64,000 nt of DNA from an uncultured Chryseobacterium sp. (GTDB taxonomy: Bacteria > Bacteroidota > Bacteroidia > Flavobacteriales > Weeksellaceae). The DNA is taken from positions 1-64,000 of the forward strand of contig CAJYLH010000018.1 in NCBI GenBank assembly GCA_913775525.1, given 5' to 3'. Positions 55,937 to 64,000 of the stretch are shown one piece after another (within the stretch, counting starts at the first letter, position 1; every line of letters starts with the position of its first letter). A model generated the notes under the pieces. It was not told the origin of the DNA, ran no database searches, and was given only the letters and a program-made list of their open reading frames with translations. Position numbers and translations under genes: made by a program.

Positions 55937-56371
55937 ATGGAAATGATCATCTTCACCGGAATTCCTGCAAGCGGAAAAAGTTCCTTCTATAAGGAGCTTT
56001 TTTTCAATTCGCACTTAAGGATAAGCATGGACCTGCTGAATACACGGAATAAAGAAAACAAACTGTTGCAGTATGCCTTTGAAACCCAGTCGAAAATGGT
56101 GATCGACAATACGAATGTCACCCGGGAAAGCCGTAAAAAGTATATAGAATCTGCAAAACAAAATCAATATGAAATCATCGGATATTTTTTTGAAAGCAGC
56201 ATTCAGGATTGCCTGGAAAGAAACCTGAACCGAAAAGAGGCCATCAATGAAATCGGAATAAAAGCCAAATACAAAGACCTGGAAAAGCCTGGATTTGAAG
56301 AAGGCTTTGATAAAATATTCACCGTTAAAATCGTCAATAACACTTTTGAAATCTGTCCTTATGAAATTTGA
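55937..56371 (+). CDS. Polynucleotide-kinase-like P-loop ATPase
   Basis: A 144-aa kinase of the AAA_33/Pnkp type. P-loop GIPASGKSS (about 8-16), then SMDLLNTR and VIDNTNVTRESRKKYI (the DNTN segment is typical of T4 Pnkp-like kinases), and an Arg-rich lid region (CLERNLNRKEA). Likely reaction: 5'-OH phosphorylation of RNA, healing ends for repair. Its stop codon lies inside the next gene (11-nt overlap), so it is coupled to the Thg1-like protein. Confidence 0.85.
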   Translation: MEMIIFTGIPASGKSSFYKELFFNSHLRISMDLLNTRNKENKLLQYAFETQSKMVIDNTNVTRESRKKYIESAKQNQYEIIGYFFESSIQDCLERNLNRKEAINEIGIKAKYKDLEKPGFEEGFDKIFTVKIVNNTFEICPYEI

Positions 56372-57113
56372 AGAAACAGAAGCCGTCATGCGCAAAAACG
56401 AAAGCCTTTCGGAACAGTTTATCCTCCCCGGAAATTATATCGTCGTACGGCTGGACGGAAAAGGCTTTACGAAACTGACCAAAGAAAAACTTACGCTGGA
56501 AAAACCGTTTGATGAAAGATTTGGTAAAGCAATGATTGATACGGCAAAGCATCTTTTTAATACCGGTTTTAAAGTCCTCTATGGTTATACCCAAAGCGAT
56601 GAAATTTCTTTGCTGATTGATCAAGACGACCAGACCTTCAGCAGGAAAACCCGCAAACTGAATTCTGTACTGTCCGGTGAAGCCAGCGCCTTTTTCAGCC
56701 TGCAGTTTCAGGAACTCTGCGTCTTCGATTGCCGTACCATAGCGATTCCCAACCGGGAAATGCTGCTGGATTATTTCTGCTGGCGGCAGGAAGATGCACA
56801 CCGGAATTCCCTTTCCGCCTATTGTTATTGGACTTTACGGAATAACGGCTACACCGCAAAGCAGGCCACCCGAAAGATCGAAAAAATGACCCAGACCGAA
56901 AAAAATGAACTGCTATTTAAGTACGGCATTAATTACAACACGCTTCCATTATGGCAGAAACGCGGCGTCGGGATTTATAATAAAGAAGTCCTGAAGCCGG
57001 GTTTTAATCCGGTAACGAAGGAAGCGGTGGATTGCCTGAGGAAGGAATTGTTTGTGGAAAAGGAATTGGGGATTCGTGGGGAATATAGGGAGTTTTTAAG
57101 AAATATTTTTTAA
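56361..57113 (+). CDS. Thg1-like 3'-5' RNA polymerase / tRNA-His guanylyltransferase family
   Basis: A 250-aa member of the Thg1 family, which adds nucleotides to the 5' end of tRNA in the reverse direction. Catalytic landmarks: VRLDGKGFTKLTK (first metal Asp) and GYTQSDEISLLI (second acidic pair), plus FDCRTIAIPNREMLLDYFCWRQ and DAHRNSLSAYCYW. Bacterial Thg1-like proteins typically repair 5'-truncated tRNAs. ATG 56361 is chosen; it overlaps the kinase gene by 11 nt. It is flanked by end-healing genes, which fits tRNA 5'-end repair. Confidence 0.92.
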   Translation: MKFEETEAVMRKNESLSEQFILPGNYIVVRLDGKGFTKLTKEKLTLEKPFDERFGKAMIDTAKHLFNTGFKVLYGYTQSDEISLLIDQDDQTFSRKTRKLNSVLSGEASAFFSLQFQELCVFDCRTIAIPNREMLLDYFCWRQEDAHRNSLSAYCYWTLRNNGYTAKQATRKIEKMTQTEKNELLFKYGINYNTLPLWQKRGVGIYNKEVLKPGFNPVTKEAVDCLRKELFVEKELGIRGEYREFLRNIF

Positions 57114-57285
57114 AATTTAAATTAACTTCTATATATAATATTAATATTGATATCAAGGAATTACAAACATTGGTAGATATGAATTGAATTAAGATAATTC
57201 TTATCAATAATTATTGATATATTTAATATTTGCTATTATTGAGAGATCACATACGCAGAGTTATAATAGATTTGATTATTTAAAA
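57114..57285. other. AT-rich gap within the RNA-repair operon
   Basis: About 170 bp of markedly AT-rich DNA with no ORF, in contrast to the neighbouring genes. Together with the following 63-aa gene it looks like inserted DNA. Confidence 0.45.
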
Positions 57286-57477
57286 ATGAAAATAGTAAGA
57301 CCAAAAATATTAGGGACACTTCAGATTAAAATAGCTATTGCAGGTAATTATATTGTTGAAAATGGAATTAATAAACCACCTAATAAAATACGAATACCAT
57401 GCAGTAAGCATGAAGATGCACTCGAAATTATTGACCGATTAAAAACAGCTAAACCAGGTGCTATCATTCATATTTAG
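57286..57477 (+). CDS. Small AT-rich hypothetical gene in the RNA-repair operon
   Basis: A 63-aa basic protein (MKIVRPKILGTLQIKIAIAG...). It has no signal peptide or cysteine pattern and is not recognised. Base composition is clearly more AT-rich than the genes on either side. It ends 3 nt before the start of the second nucleotidyltransferase, which suggests translational coupling. ATG 57286 is preferred to 57214, whose extra N-terminal residues come from the AT-rich gap. Confidence 0.6.
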   Translation: MKIVRPKILGTLQIKIAIAGNYIVENGINKPPNKIRIPCSKHEDALEIIDRLKTAKPGAIIHI

Positions 57478-57480
57478 ATC

Positions 57481-58563
57481 ATGATCATTTCCACTCTCAA
57501 AACCAAAAACCTAATCCTCTTCGAAGCCATCTCCGGCAGCCGGGCTTTCGGGCTGGCGACGGAAAATTCCGATACCGATATCCGGGGCGTGTATTATCTG
57601 CCGAAAGAAGATTTTTTCGGGCTGAATTACGTGCCGCAGGTGTCCAATGAAACGAACGACATTACCTATTACGAAATCGGGAGGTTTATAGAACTGTTGC
57701 AGAAAAACAATCCGAATATCCTGGAAGTCCTGGCCAGTCCGGAAGAATGCATCCTTCAGAAACATCCGCTGATGGATCTTCTGAAGCCGGAAGATTTCCT
57801 GTCGAAATTGTGTAAAGATACCTTTGCAGGATATGCCATTTCACAGATCAAAAAGGCAAAAGGCCTGAATAAAAAGATTGTGAATCCTATAGACAAAGAA
57901 AGAAAATCGGTTATGGATTTTTGCTATGTCCTGCACGATCAGGGTTCGGTACCGTTGCGTCAGTGGCTGCGGGAATGTTATTACAGAGGACAACGCGGGC
58001 TTCTACAGGAAAAATGCGGACTTGTCAGCATTGATCATACCAAAGGCATGTTTGCGCTTTTTTATGATGAGTCCGGGGATCTCGGTTACAAAGGGATCAT
58101 CCGGCATGAAGAAGCCAACCAGGTTTCTGTATCATCGGTGCCGAAAGAGGAAAAGCCGCTGGCGTACCTGTTCTGTAACCTTGATGCCTATTCCACGTAC
58201 TGCAAAGACTACCGCGAATACTGGAAGTGGGTCTCGGAAAGGAATGAGGAGCGCTACCAGGTGAACCGGAAGCACGGACAGAATTACGACAGCAAGAATA
58301 TGATGCACACCATCCGTTTGCTGCAATCCTGCGAACAGATTTTTAAGACCGATTCGCTGGATATCCGTGTAGCTAATCGGGACGAACTCCTTGACATCAA
58401 AGCCGGCAACCGTTCGTATGAGGATGTAATGAAAAAAGCGGAGGATCTCATCCGGTCCATTGAGCACCACTATTCAACTTCCCGGCTTCCCGAAACTCCG
58501 GATTTGGAAAAGACTGCAAAAATCCTGGTAAACATCCGGGAGGGACTGTATACAAACAAATAA
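57481..58563 (+). CDS. Predicted nucleotidyltransferase (COG3541-like), copy 2
   Basis: A 360-aa relative of the 55-kb gene: GSRAFGLATENSDTDIRGVYYLP (about 20-42) is the GS...DxD catalytic motif, and a longer helical C-terminal half follows (KKAKGLNKKIVNPIDKERKS; NMMHTIRLLQSCEQIF; IKAGNRSYEDVMKKAEDLI). Acceptor substrate unknown; its place after Thg1-like and kinase genes points to RNA end modification. It ends in a hairpin terminator, closing the island. Confidence 0.85.
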   Translation: MIISTLKTKNLILFEAISGSRAFGLATENSDTDIRGVYYLPKEDFFGLNYVPQVSNETNDITYYEIGRFIELLQKNNPNILEVLASPEECILQKHPLMDLLKPEDFLSKLCKDTFAGYAISQIKKAKGLNKKIVNPIDKERKSVMDFCYVLHDQGSVPLRQWLRECYYRGQRGLLQEKCGLVSIDHTKGMFALFYDESGDLGYKGIIRHEEANQVSVSSVPKEEKPLAYLFCNLDAYSTYCKDYREYWKWVSERNEERYQVNRKHGQNYDSKNMMHTIRLLQSCEQIFKTDSLDIRVANRDELLDIKAGNRSYEDVMKKAEDLIRSIEHHYSTSRLPETPDLEKTAKILVNIREGLYTNK

Positions 58564-58585
58564 AGCTTCTTTCGAAGCTTTATTT
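58562..58585 (+). terminator. Terminator of RNA-repair operon
   Basis: Stem AAAGCTTC / GAAGCTTT with a TTTC loop, then ATTTTAT. It overlaps the stop codon of the nucleotidyltransferase. Confidence 0.7.
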
Positions 58586-58607
58586 TATATGGGTGTAAAA
58601 GTATTGA

Positions 58608-59042
58608 TTATTTAACCAGTTTGATATCAACCGCAGAAAATCCTTTCGGGGATCTTTCCTTCTCGAATGATACTTTATTCCCTTTCTTCACCATTTCAGT
58701 ACAGTTGTTACTGTGGAAGAATACATTTTCTTTCGATTTGTCTTCCGTGATAAAACCATAGCCTTTTTCGCTGAAGAAGGTAATAATTCCTGTTTTTCTG
58801 ATTTCTTCCGCCTCAATAGGAGCAGCACCCAGCTGGATGTTATCCAGATCGATTTCAGCTCTTTCGGTGTTATCCGGTGGTGTGGAAGTCAGCTGACCGT
58901 TCGCATCTACGTACATCAGCATGTCATCAAGGCTTTTGCCTTTGTTGTTGCTCGTCTTACGCTCTTCACGTTTCTGAGCTTTTTCTTTTGCTTTTTGAAC
59001 TTTTTTCTTAAAATTTTCTTTTTTAGAGAAAGAATCCGCCAT
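58608..59042 (-). CDS. Cold-shock-domain protein with basic N-terminal extension
   Basis: A 144-aa nucleic-acid-binding protein. Residues 1-40 are a Lys/Arg/Glu-rich helical extension; residues about 80-144 form a cold-shock domain (KTGIITFFSEKGYGFITED with RNP1-like KGYGFI, and NVFFHSNN as RNP2-like). It probably acts as an RNA chaperone. A promoter box at 59259-59266 implies a 5' leader over 200 nt long, a feature of cold-shock mRNAs. Confidence 0.9.
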   Translation of the reverse strand: MADSFSKKENFKKKVQKAKEKAQKREERKTSNNKGKSLDDMLMYVDANGQLTSTPPDNTERAEIDLDNIQLGAAPIEAEEIRKTGIITFFSEKGYGFITEDKSKENVFFHSNNCTEMVKKGNKVSFEKERSPKGFSAVDIKLVK

Positions 59043-59258
59043 ATATTATAATAAAATTTAATTGTTTCTGATAAAAATTTTCGTCTTCCGAAAAGAAATA
59101 AAAAGCGGTGTACTGCTTTACTGTCCTGCTTATTGCCGTAAAATCAAACGAAACTGTATTAAAATCCGTCAGCTGTACAAACAAAAACCGAATGAAGAAA
59201 AATGGAAATTCTAAACCGTTACAGAGAAAAGAAGGTTTACACCTTTTTATTTGTTTTA
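59043..59258 (-). promoter_or_regulatory. Long 5' leader of cold-shock gene (predicted)
   Basis: About 215 nt between the cold-shock start codon and the TACATTTG box, with no ORF on the minus strand that I would call. Long structured leaders control translation of many csp mRNAs at low temperature; no detailed fold was worked out here. Confidence 0.4.
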
Positions 59259-59266
59259 CAAATGTA
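59259..59266 (-). promoter_or_regulatory. -7 promoter box of cold-shock gene
   Basis: TACATTTG on the minus strand, exact TAnnTTTG match. Confidence 0.5.
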
Positions 59267-59490
59267 CGAAAAAATACTGTACCATCCTATTTCAATGAAT
59301 TGAAATTCAATTGCTTTTTTCATTGGGCGCTATAGTCCTGCTGAATGTACTATAATAACCGCATCTTAAAAGCAAAGTTCAGGAGGAGGGTTTTAATTGC
59401 CTTTTAATAACAATACTGTTTGAATCCTCACGGAAATGAACTATACCGCTCCAGGTGCTGCAATAATAAGCAGGATAAATATTTCCTGAA
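59267..59490. other. Intergenic, nothing seen
   Basis: Space between the cold-shock promoter and the pnp terminator; no ORF or structured element that I can support. Confidence 0.4.
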
Positions 59491-59520
59491 AACAAAAAAT
59501 CCCTCAAAAAAATTGAGGGA
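59491..59520 (-). terminator. Terminator of pnp
   Basis: Stem TCCCTCAA / TTGAGGGA with a 5-nt loop; on the minus strand it is followed by TTTTTTGTTTT. Confidence 0.88.
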
Positions 59521-59544
59521 TGTATTATATTTCAGTTAAGAATC

Positions 59545-61869
59545 TTATGCTTCTTCTGATGATGGGTTCTGGTCTCCCTGAGGCTGGTCGCCTTCAGGTC
59601 TTCTTTCCCTGTCCTGTCTTCTTTCTCCTTCAGGCCTTCTTTCTCTATCTCCTTCAGGTCTTCTTTGTCCTTCCGGCCTTCTCTGCCCTTCAGGTCTGTT
59701 AGGCCTGTCAGATCGTTCAGAACGCTCCGGCCTTCCCTGTCCTTCCGGTTTTGGAGGTCTTGGTAACAATACTTTTCTTGAAAGCTTCATTTTCTTACGG
59801 TCATCGTAACCCATGAATTTCACTTCCACTTCATCCCCTTCATTGTAAGGCACCTTATCCAGGCGTGACCATTCGATTTCAGAAATGTGAAGCAGTCCTT
59901 CCGTACCTTTGGCAATGGCTACGAAAGCTCCGAAGTCCATTACTTTTACCACTTTACCATTGTATACTTCGCCTACAACTGGTACGAATGTGATTTCGTT
60001 GATTTTCGCGATCGCTTCATTGATTTTCTCTCTGCTAACCCCGGAAATCTCAATCCTTCCGATTTCGCCCACTTCTTCAATAGCAATAACGGTATCCGTA
60101 TCCTTCTGCATCTGCTGGATGATTTTCCCTCCAGGCCCGATTACTGCTCCGATGAAGTCTTTAGGGATCTCCATCATCACCATTTTCGGTGCGTGAGGTT
60201 TCACATCTTCTCTCGGCTGTGCAATAGTTTCCGTGATTTTATTTAAGATATGAAGTCTTCCGTCTTTAGCCTGCATCAGCGCCTTCTCCATAATGTCCAT
60301 GGAAAGCCCCTGGATCTTGATGTCCATCTGACACGCGGTGATTCCGTCTGCTGTTCCCGTCACTTTAAAGTCCATATCCCCAAGGTGGTCTTCATCACCC
60401 AGGATATCGGAAAGTACCGTGAATTTTCCTGTTTTAACATCGGTTACCAATCCCATTGCAATTCCGGAAACCGGCTTGGCAATCTGAACACCGGCATCCA
60501 TCAACGCCAGGGTTCCGGCGCAAACCGTTGCCATGGAAGATGAACCGTTGGATTCCAGGATATCGGAAACGATACGGATGGTATACGGGTTTTCTTCAGG
60601 AATCATGTTAGCCAAAGCTCTCTGAGCCAGGTTACCATGTCCTACTTCTCTTCTGGAAGTTCCTCTTAGAGGCCTTGCTTCACCGGTAGAGAACGGTGGG
60701 AAGTTATAATGAAGGAAGAATCTCTCGTCATAGTTAACCATAACACTGTCCACCATATTGGCATCCTTAATGGATCCCAACGTTACAGCGGTTAAAGACT
60801 GGGTTTCCCCCCTGGTAAAGATTGCGGAACCGTGTGCTCCAGGAAGGTAATCGATTTCGCTCCAGATCGGTCTGATGGTTTCAGGATCACGTCCGTCCAG
60901 ACGGATTTTGTCATTCAGGATCATGTTACGCATCGCCTCTTTTTCCACATCGTGGTAATATACTTTGGCGAACGGAGTCACTCTTTCAAGCTCTTCCGGA
61001 TGATCCACATACTGTGCTAAAAACTCATCAAGAACCGCTTTGAACTTTTCTCCTCTCTCCTCTTTTGCTGAAGGTGTTTTAGCAACTTCGTATACTTTAT
61101 CATACGTTTCTTTCCACACTTTCTCACGGATGGCTTCATCGTGGTTTTCGTGGTTATATTCTCTTTTCGGTAAAGATTTACCTACTTTTTCGGCTAATCT
61201 CTCCTGAGCTTCTACCTGCTTCTTGATTTCAGCATGGGCAAACTGGATGGCTTCCAGCATTTCAGCTTCAGTAATTTCTCTCATCTCCCCTTCTACCATT
61301 ACGATAGAGTCTTTAGTGGCTCCTACCATGATATCAAGGTCGGACTCTTTAAGATCTGCATAGTTCGGGTTGATAGACAGCTCACCATTGATCCTTACCA
61401 CCCTTACTTCAGACATCGGTCCGTTGAAAGGAATATCGGTAATGGCAATCGCTGATGATGCCGCAAGACCGGCAAGGTCATCCGGAATCGACTGTCCGTC
61501 GTAAGAAATCAGGGAAATCATAACCTGTACTTCCGCATGGAAATCTTCCGGGAACAAAGGTCTTAACACCCTGTCCACCAAACGCATCGTTAAGATCTCC
61601 TGATCGGAAGGACGCGCTTCTCTCCTGAAGAAATTCCCAGGGATTTTACCGCCTGCATAAAACTTTTCCCTGTAGTCTACCGTTAACGGTAAAAAATCTA
61701 CACCCGGGTTGGCTTCTTTATTTGCGACAACAGTTGCTAAAAGCATTGTTCCGCCCATTTTTACGACAACAGATCCGTCAGCCTGTTTAGCTAATTTTCC
61801 TGTTTCAATAGTGATTTCTCTGCCGTCTGCAAGAGTAATCAGCTCTGTAATTGCTTGAGGTACACTCAT
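59545..61869 (-). CDS. pnp: Polyribonucleotide nucleotidyltransferase (PNPase)
   Basis: A 774-aa phosphorolytic 3'-5' exoribonuclease. Two RNase PH domains ([20 protein letters not shown] in the first; [20 protein letters not shown] in the second), then KH ([17 protein letters not shown]) and S1 ([20 protein letters not shown]) RNA-binding domains. The last 65 residues or so are a low-complexity tail with repeated RPEGxRR/RPEGD words. ATG 61869 ([10 protein letters not shown]) is used since the longer frame crosses the promoter box at 61936-61943. rpsO is upstream, the classical rpsO-pnp order, but each has its own promoter and rpsO its own terminator. Confidence 0.97.
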   Translation of the reverse strand: MSVPQAITELITLADGREITIETGKLAKQADGSVVVKMGGTMLLATVVANKEANPGVDFLPLTVDYREKFYAGGKIPGNFFRREARPSDQEILTMRLVDRVLRPLFPEDFHAEVQVMISLISYDGQSIPDDLAGLAASSAIAITDIPFNGPMSEVRVVRINGELSINPNYADLKESDLDIMVGATKDSIVMVEGEMREITEAEMLEAIQFAHAEIKKQVEAQERLAEKVGKSLPKREYNHENHDEAIREKVWKETYDKVYEVAKTPSAKEERGEKFKAVLDEFLAQYVDHPEELERVTPFAKVYYHDVEKEAMRNMILNDKIRLDGRDPETIRPIWSEIDYLPGAHGSAIFTRGETQSLTAVTLGSIKDANMVDSVMVNYDERFFLHYNFPPFSTGEARPLRGTSRREVGHGNLAQRALANMIPEENPYTIRIVSDILESNGSSSMATVCAGTLALMDAGVQIAKPVSGIAMGLVTDVKTGKFTVLSDILGDEDHLGDMDFKVTGTADGITACQMDIKIQGLSMDIMEKALMQAKDGRLHILNKITETIAQPREDVKPHAPKMVMMEIPKDFIGAVIGPGGKIIQQMQKDTDTVIAIEEVGEIGRIEISGVSREKINEAIAKINEITFVPVVGEVYNGKVVKVMDFGAFVAIAKGTEGLLHISEIEWSRLDKVPYNEGDEVEVKFMGYDDRKKMKLSRKVLLPRPPKPEGQGRPERSERSDRPNRPEGQRRPEGQRRPEGDRERRPEGERRQDRERRPEGDQPQGDQNPSSEEA

Positions 61870-61935
61870 AAATTGTTTGTGTTGCACTCCGTATTGAGTG
61901 CTTTTAATGATTATATTTCGTCTAAAATTCGTGTG

Positions 61936-61943
61936 CAAATTTA
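61936..61943 (-). promoter_or_regulatory. -7 promoter box of pnp
   Basis: TAAATTTG on the minus strand, exact match, about 67 nt upstream of the pnp start. Confidence 0.6.
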
Positions 61944-62084
61944 ATGTAATTATTTGGATAAAAGGGCGTATCGGGATCAAAATCCTTATGAAAAGGGTCC
62001 ATCGCTTGGTATTTCAATAAGGTGAGCCAGCATTTTTTTGTCTTGGATATACGCTTGATATCTATTGAATATACCTTCATGAGC

Positions 62085-62116
62085 ATAAAAAAAGCAACCT
62101 CTTTCGAAGTTGCTTC
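62085..62116 (-). terminator. Terminator of rpsO
   Basis: Stem AAGCAAC / GTTGCTT extended by GA/TC pairs; on the minus strand it is followed by TTTTTTTATG. Confidence 0.82.
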
Positions 62117-62135
62117 TTTAAAAATCTTGTATAGA

Positions 62136-62405
62136 TTATTTTCTCAGACCCAGTTCAGCGATAATCGCTCTGTATCTTTCGATATCTTTTTTCTTAAGAT
62201 AATCTAATAAACTTTTTCTCTTACCTACCAGTTTCACCAAAGATCTTTCTGTGTTGAAGTCATGACGGTTAGCTTTAAGGTGCTGAGATAAGTGATTGAT
62301 TCTGAAAGTGAAAAGAGCAATCTGTCCTTCAGCACTTCCTGTGTCCTGTGCAGATTTCCCGTGCTTTGCGAAAATTTCTGCTTTTTTTTCTGTTGTTAAG
62401 TACAT
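62136..62405 (-). CDS. rpsO: 30S ribosomal protein S15
   Basis: An 89-aa small-subunit protein, exactly family length, binding 16S rRNA in the platform. Seen: DTGSAEGQIALFTFRINHLSQHLK and HDFNTERSLVKLVGKRKSLLDYLKK. Promoter box TACTTTTG at 62441-62448 and a terminator give it its own transcript ahead of pnp. Confidence 0.98.
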   Translation of the reverse strand: MYLTTEKKAEIFAKHGKSAQDTGSAEGQIALFTFRINHLSQHLKANRHDFNTERSLVKLVGKRKSLLDYLKKKDIERYRAIIAELGLRK

Positions 62406-62440
62406 TCCAATATTGTTTAATGATTATTATGTAACGGCTG

Positions 62441-62448
62441 CAAAAGTA
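62441..62448 (-). promoter_or_regulatory. -7 promoter box of rpsO
   Basis: TACTTTTG on the minus strand, exact match, 36 nt upstream of the rpsO start. Confidence 0.6.
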
Positions 62449-62556
62449 CAACTATTTTTCCATTCCGCAAACATTATTGATGCCGTAAATCAAAACTGAT
62501 AGAAAAAAGTGTTAAATATTTCTTAATAAACTATATGGCAATTCATGAAAAGGCAG

Positions 62557-62564
62557 TAATTTTG
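62557..62564 (+). promoter_or_regulatory. -7 promoter box of 184-aa secreted protein
   Basis: TAATTTTG, exact match, 13 nt upstream of the ATG at 62578. Confidence 0.6.
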
Positions 62565-62577
62565 CATACAGTTACAA

Positions 62578-63132
62578 ATGAGAAAAATTATATTCCTTAC
62601 GGCCTTCGCATCATTCATTATTATTGGCACTTCTTATGCAAAAGCTCAGAAAACAGCAGATGACAAAATAAGGAAGGTGCTGTATTTCAATCCGGAGGTA
62701 GAACCTGATATTGAAGAGATTAAAGAACCCACGAATTATGCGTTCTTTAATGCGGTATCAGATAACCTCAGCGGATATCGAAGGAATAAAATGCTCAAAA
62801 CCGAAACCCAGATCCCTTTCGACAGCATCGACAAGCAGACCATATCCGATTACTGCCTTAATAATAATGCAGATTTTGCGGTGGTTCCCAAAGTAAAATA
62901 CTTCAAGGTAGGACTTGGAAAATACGTTTTTTCCAACCAGGTGGTGGTCAGCATGAAGCTGTACGATTCGGAGGGTAATTTTATTACCGAAAGCGATTAT
63001 GATACCTACCGCAAGAACATGCGCCTTCTGGGATCAGCTGAAAATTCCATTAAAATCGGGACCAATGGTGCTATCAAGGATATCCTGAAAAGCCTTAAAA
63101 AAATCAAGCCTTCGGAAGAGACAGGATTTTAA
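62578..63132 (+). CDS. Exported protein of unknown function
   Basis: A 184-aa protein with a signal peptide (IIFLTAFASFIIIGTSYAKAQ). The mature domain has an alpha/beta pattern (KTADDKIRKVLYFNPEV ... NNNADFAVVPKVKYFKVGLGKYVFSNQVVVSMKLYDSEGN), reminiscent of periplasmic proteins that report paired-value properties, but no family is recognised. Single gene. Confidence 0.65.
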   Translation: MRKIIFLTAFASFIIIGTSYAKAQKTADDKIRKVLYFNPEVEPDIEEIKEPTNYAFFNAVSDNLSGYRRNKMLKTETQIPFDSIDKQTISDYCLNNNADFAVVPKVKYFKVGLGKYVFSNQVVVSMKLYDSEGNFITESDYDTYRKNMRLLGSAENSIKIGTNGAIKDILKSLKKIKPSEETGF

Positions 63133-63325
63133 AATCGATCCGGCCTCCATTTCCTCATCAAAAATATTTTTTCTTCTTTACTCATCGCCTTCAATCGCCG
63201 TCCGGCAGCCGGAAAACTCACATCCGACTATTGATAACCATTACTTTACGTAACTTTTCCAAGTCACATTTCAGCGAATAACAAAAAATTTTTATTATCT
63301 TGGCTGGACATTAATCCAAAACAAT
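63133..63325. other. Intergenic leader of peptide cluster
   Basis: No gene seen. A box TATCTTGG near 63297 (one mismatch to TAnnTTTG) could drive the first peptide gene. Confidence 0.4.
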
Positions 63326-63469
63326 ATGAAAAATTTAAAGAAGCTCAACAGAGCGGAGCAGAAAGCCATCAACGGCAGCGGCCTCCAAAGATGTACCGAA
63401 AATTATCAATGTCCTGGCGGTTCCTGCTGCCAGCGCGTATGTGTCCTTTACTCTTGTCCTGAAGTGTAA
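63326..63469 (+). CDS. Double-glycine-type leader, cysteine-rich peptide 1
   Basis: A 47-aa peptide: leader MKNLKKLNRAEQKAINGS, then a 29-residue core with six Cys in the order C-x5-C-x4-CC-x3-C-x4-C. The leader has the bacteriocin-type form (basic start, acidic/hydrophobic helix, INGG-like end; here GS). Two homologs follow in tandem. Likely exported and cleaved by a C39-type peptidase exporter (none is in view). The Cys order is that of inhibitor-cystine-knot peptides. Function not known. Confidence 0.75.
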   Translation: MKNLKKLNRAEQKAINGSGLQRCTENYQCPGGSCCQRVCVLYSCPEV

Positions 63470-63489
63470 CCAGAAACAAACTAAATCCA

Positions 63490-63633
63490 ATGAAACATTT
63501 AAAAAAACTTACGCGGGAAGCACAGAAAAGCATTAACGGCGGAGACCGTAACAAATGCATCGACAATTCAGACTGTGTTATAGGATGGTGCTGCAACAGG
63601 ATGTGTGTGGCACAGGCATGCCTGGAACCTTAA
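63490..63633 (+). CDS. Double-glycine-type leader, cysteine-rich peptide 2
   Basis: A 47-aa homolog: leader MKHLKKLTREAQKSINGG and a core with six Cys spaced C-x5-C-x4-CC-x3-C-x4-C, containing GWCCNRMC. It ends LEP. It lies 20 nt after peptide 1, so probably on the same transcript. Confidence 0.8.
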   Translation: MKHLKKLTREAQKSINGGDRNKCIDNSDCVIGWCCNRMCVAQACLEP

Positions 63634-63702
63634 TAGGAGCTTGCCGGCTGCTCATGTCGCCGGCAAAATCTAACTTTATTAAAAACAAACTAAAAAAATC
63701 CA

Positions 63703-63852
63703 ATGAAAAATCTGAAAAAACTTACGCGGGAAGCACAGAAAGCCGTTAACGGCGGAGCCATCCAAAGATGCTCCGACATTTACCACAATCCCTGCACTAC
63801 AGGATGGTGCTGCAATGGGGTGTGCCGTCCGTATGCCTGCATAGAACCTTGA
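63703..63852 (+). CDS. Double-glycine-type leader, cysteine-rich peptide 3
   Basis: A 49-aa homolog: leader MKNLKKLTREAQKAVNGG and core C-x7-C-x4-CC-x3-C-x4-C with GWCCNGVC, ending IEP. The leader DNA is almost identical to that of peptide 2 while the core has diverged, the usual pattern of conserved leader and variable effector. More copies may lie beyond the window. Confidence 0.8.
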   Translation: MKNLKKLTREAQKAVNGGAIQRCSDIYHNPCTTGWCCNGVCRPYACIEP

Positions 63853-64000
63853 TTTCAATAGTAAATATTTTCAATTAATCCGGAACACCTGCGTAGAGCA
63901 GGTGTTCTTTGTATTGGATATCGTAGGTGGCCGGGAATTGTTTTTCTTTGCAGTTCCTTCCTCAAACCTTTAATTAATCCTTAAATCTTCGCCATTGTTG
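63853..64000. other. Right edge, possible terminator
   Basis: GAACACCTGC (63881-63890) and GCAGGTGTTC (63896-63905) form a perfect 10-bp hairpin followed by TTTGTATT, a likely terminator of the peptide cluster. Nothing further is seen before the window ends. Confidence 0.6.

Noticed and set aside
59108-59335. 75-codon ORF upstream of the cold-shock gene
   Set aside because: Composition is not protein-like, and it opposes the predicted cold-shock leader.

Overview
The window looks like the chromosome of a flavobacterium of the Chryseobacterium type (Bacteroidota, Weeksellaceae). The evidence is the gene content (DUF5686, DUF1599, BT_3928-type and DUF1800/DUF1501 proteins, fused MsrA-MsrB, LytS/LytTR pair), the flavobacterial promoter box TAnnTTTG in front of many genes, and the lack of strong Shine-Dalgarno sites. 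No rRNA, ordinary tRNA, insertion sequence, prophage or CRISPR array was seen.

Layout. 0.2-5 kb: an AAA ATPase, an ABC exporter pair and two tandem membrane paralogs. 5-9.2 kb: msrAB lipoprotein and alaS, divergent. 9.4-18.2 kb: two DUF5686 outer-membrane paralogs flanking a PhoX-like protein and an imelysin/di-heme peroxidase fusion. 18.2-23 kb: folP between two long inverted-repeat elements, then DUF1599, a DoxX-type protein, a TerB-like protein and tpiA. 23-27.4 kb: phytase-like lipoprotein, two secreted proteins and clpP. 27.5-36.2 kb: dnaG (zinc ligands lost), tsaE, ald, a LytS/LytTR pair and a cation/proton antiporter. 36.2-41.6 kb: tyrA behind a tyrosine leader-peptide attenuator, NTF2-like protein, sdaA and amt, separated by arrays of a ~100-bp intergenic repeat. 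41.7-48.6 kb: hydrolase, two YceI proteins, glucokinase, porin-like protein, DUF1800/DUF1501 pair and a 43-aa membrane peptide. 48.7-58.6 kb: an RNA-repair island. 58.6-64 kb: cold-shock protein, pnp, rpsO, a secreted protein and three cysteine-rich double-glycine peptides.

The RNA-repair island is the most interesting region. A WYL regulator and a HopJ-family gene lie beside rtcB. Between rtcB and an unrecognised 584-aa protein sits a densely structured non-coding stretch holding a tRNA-like RNA: perfect acceptor, D and T arms but an enlarged arm in place of the anticodon arm. Downstream is an operon with a nucleotidyltransferase, a polynucleotide-kinase-like ATPase, a Thg1-like 3'-5' polymerase, a 63-aa AT-rich gene and a second nucleotidyltransferase. 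The rtcB promoter and the promoter of the second operon share the same motif, TGCGCA-N7-TGCRCA at the same distance from the -7 box, which suggests one regulon.

Two further discoveries are a complete tyrosine attenuator (18-codon leader with three consecutive Tyr codons, antiterminator and terminator ending 8 nt before tyrA) and three tandem small peptides at the right end with double-glycine-type leaders and a knottin-like C-C-CC-C-C pattern.
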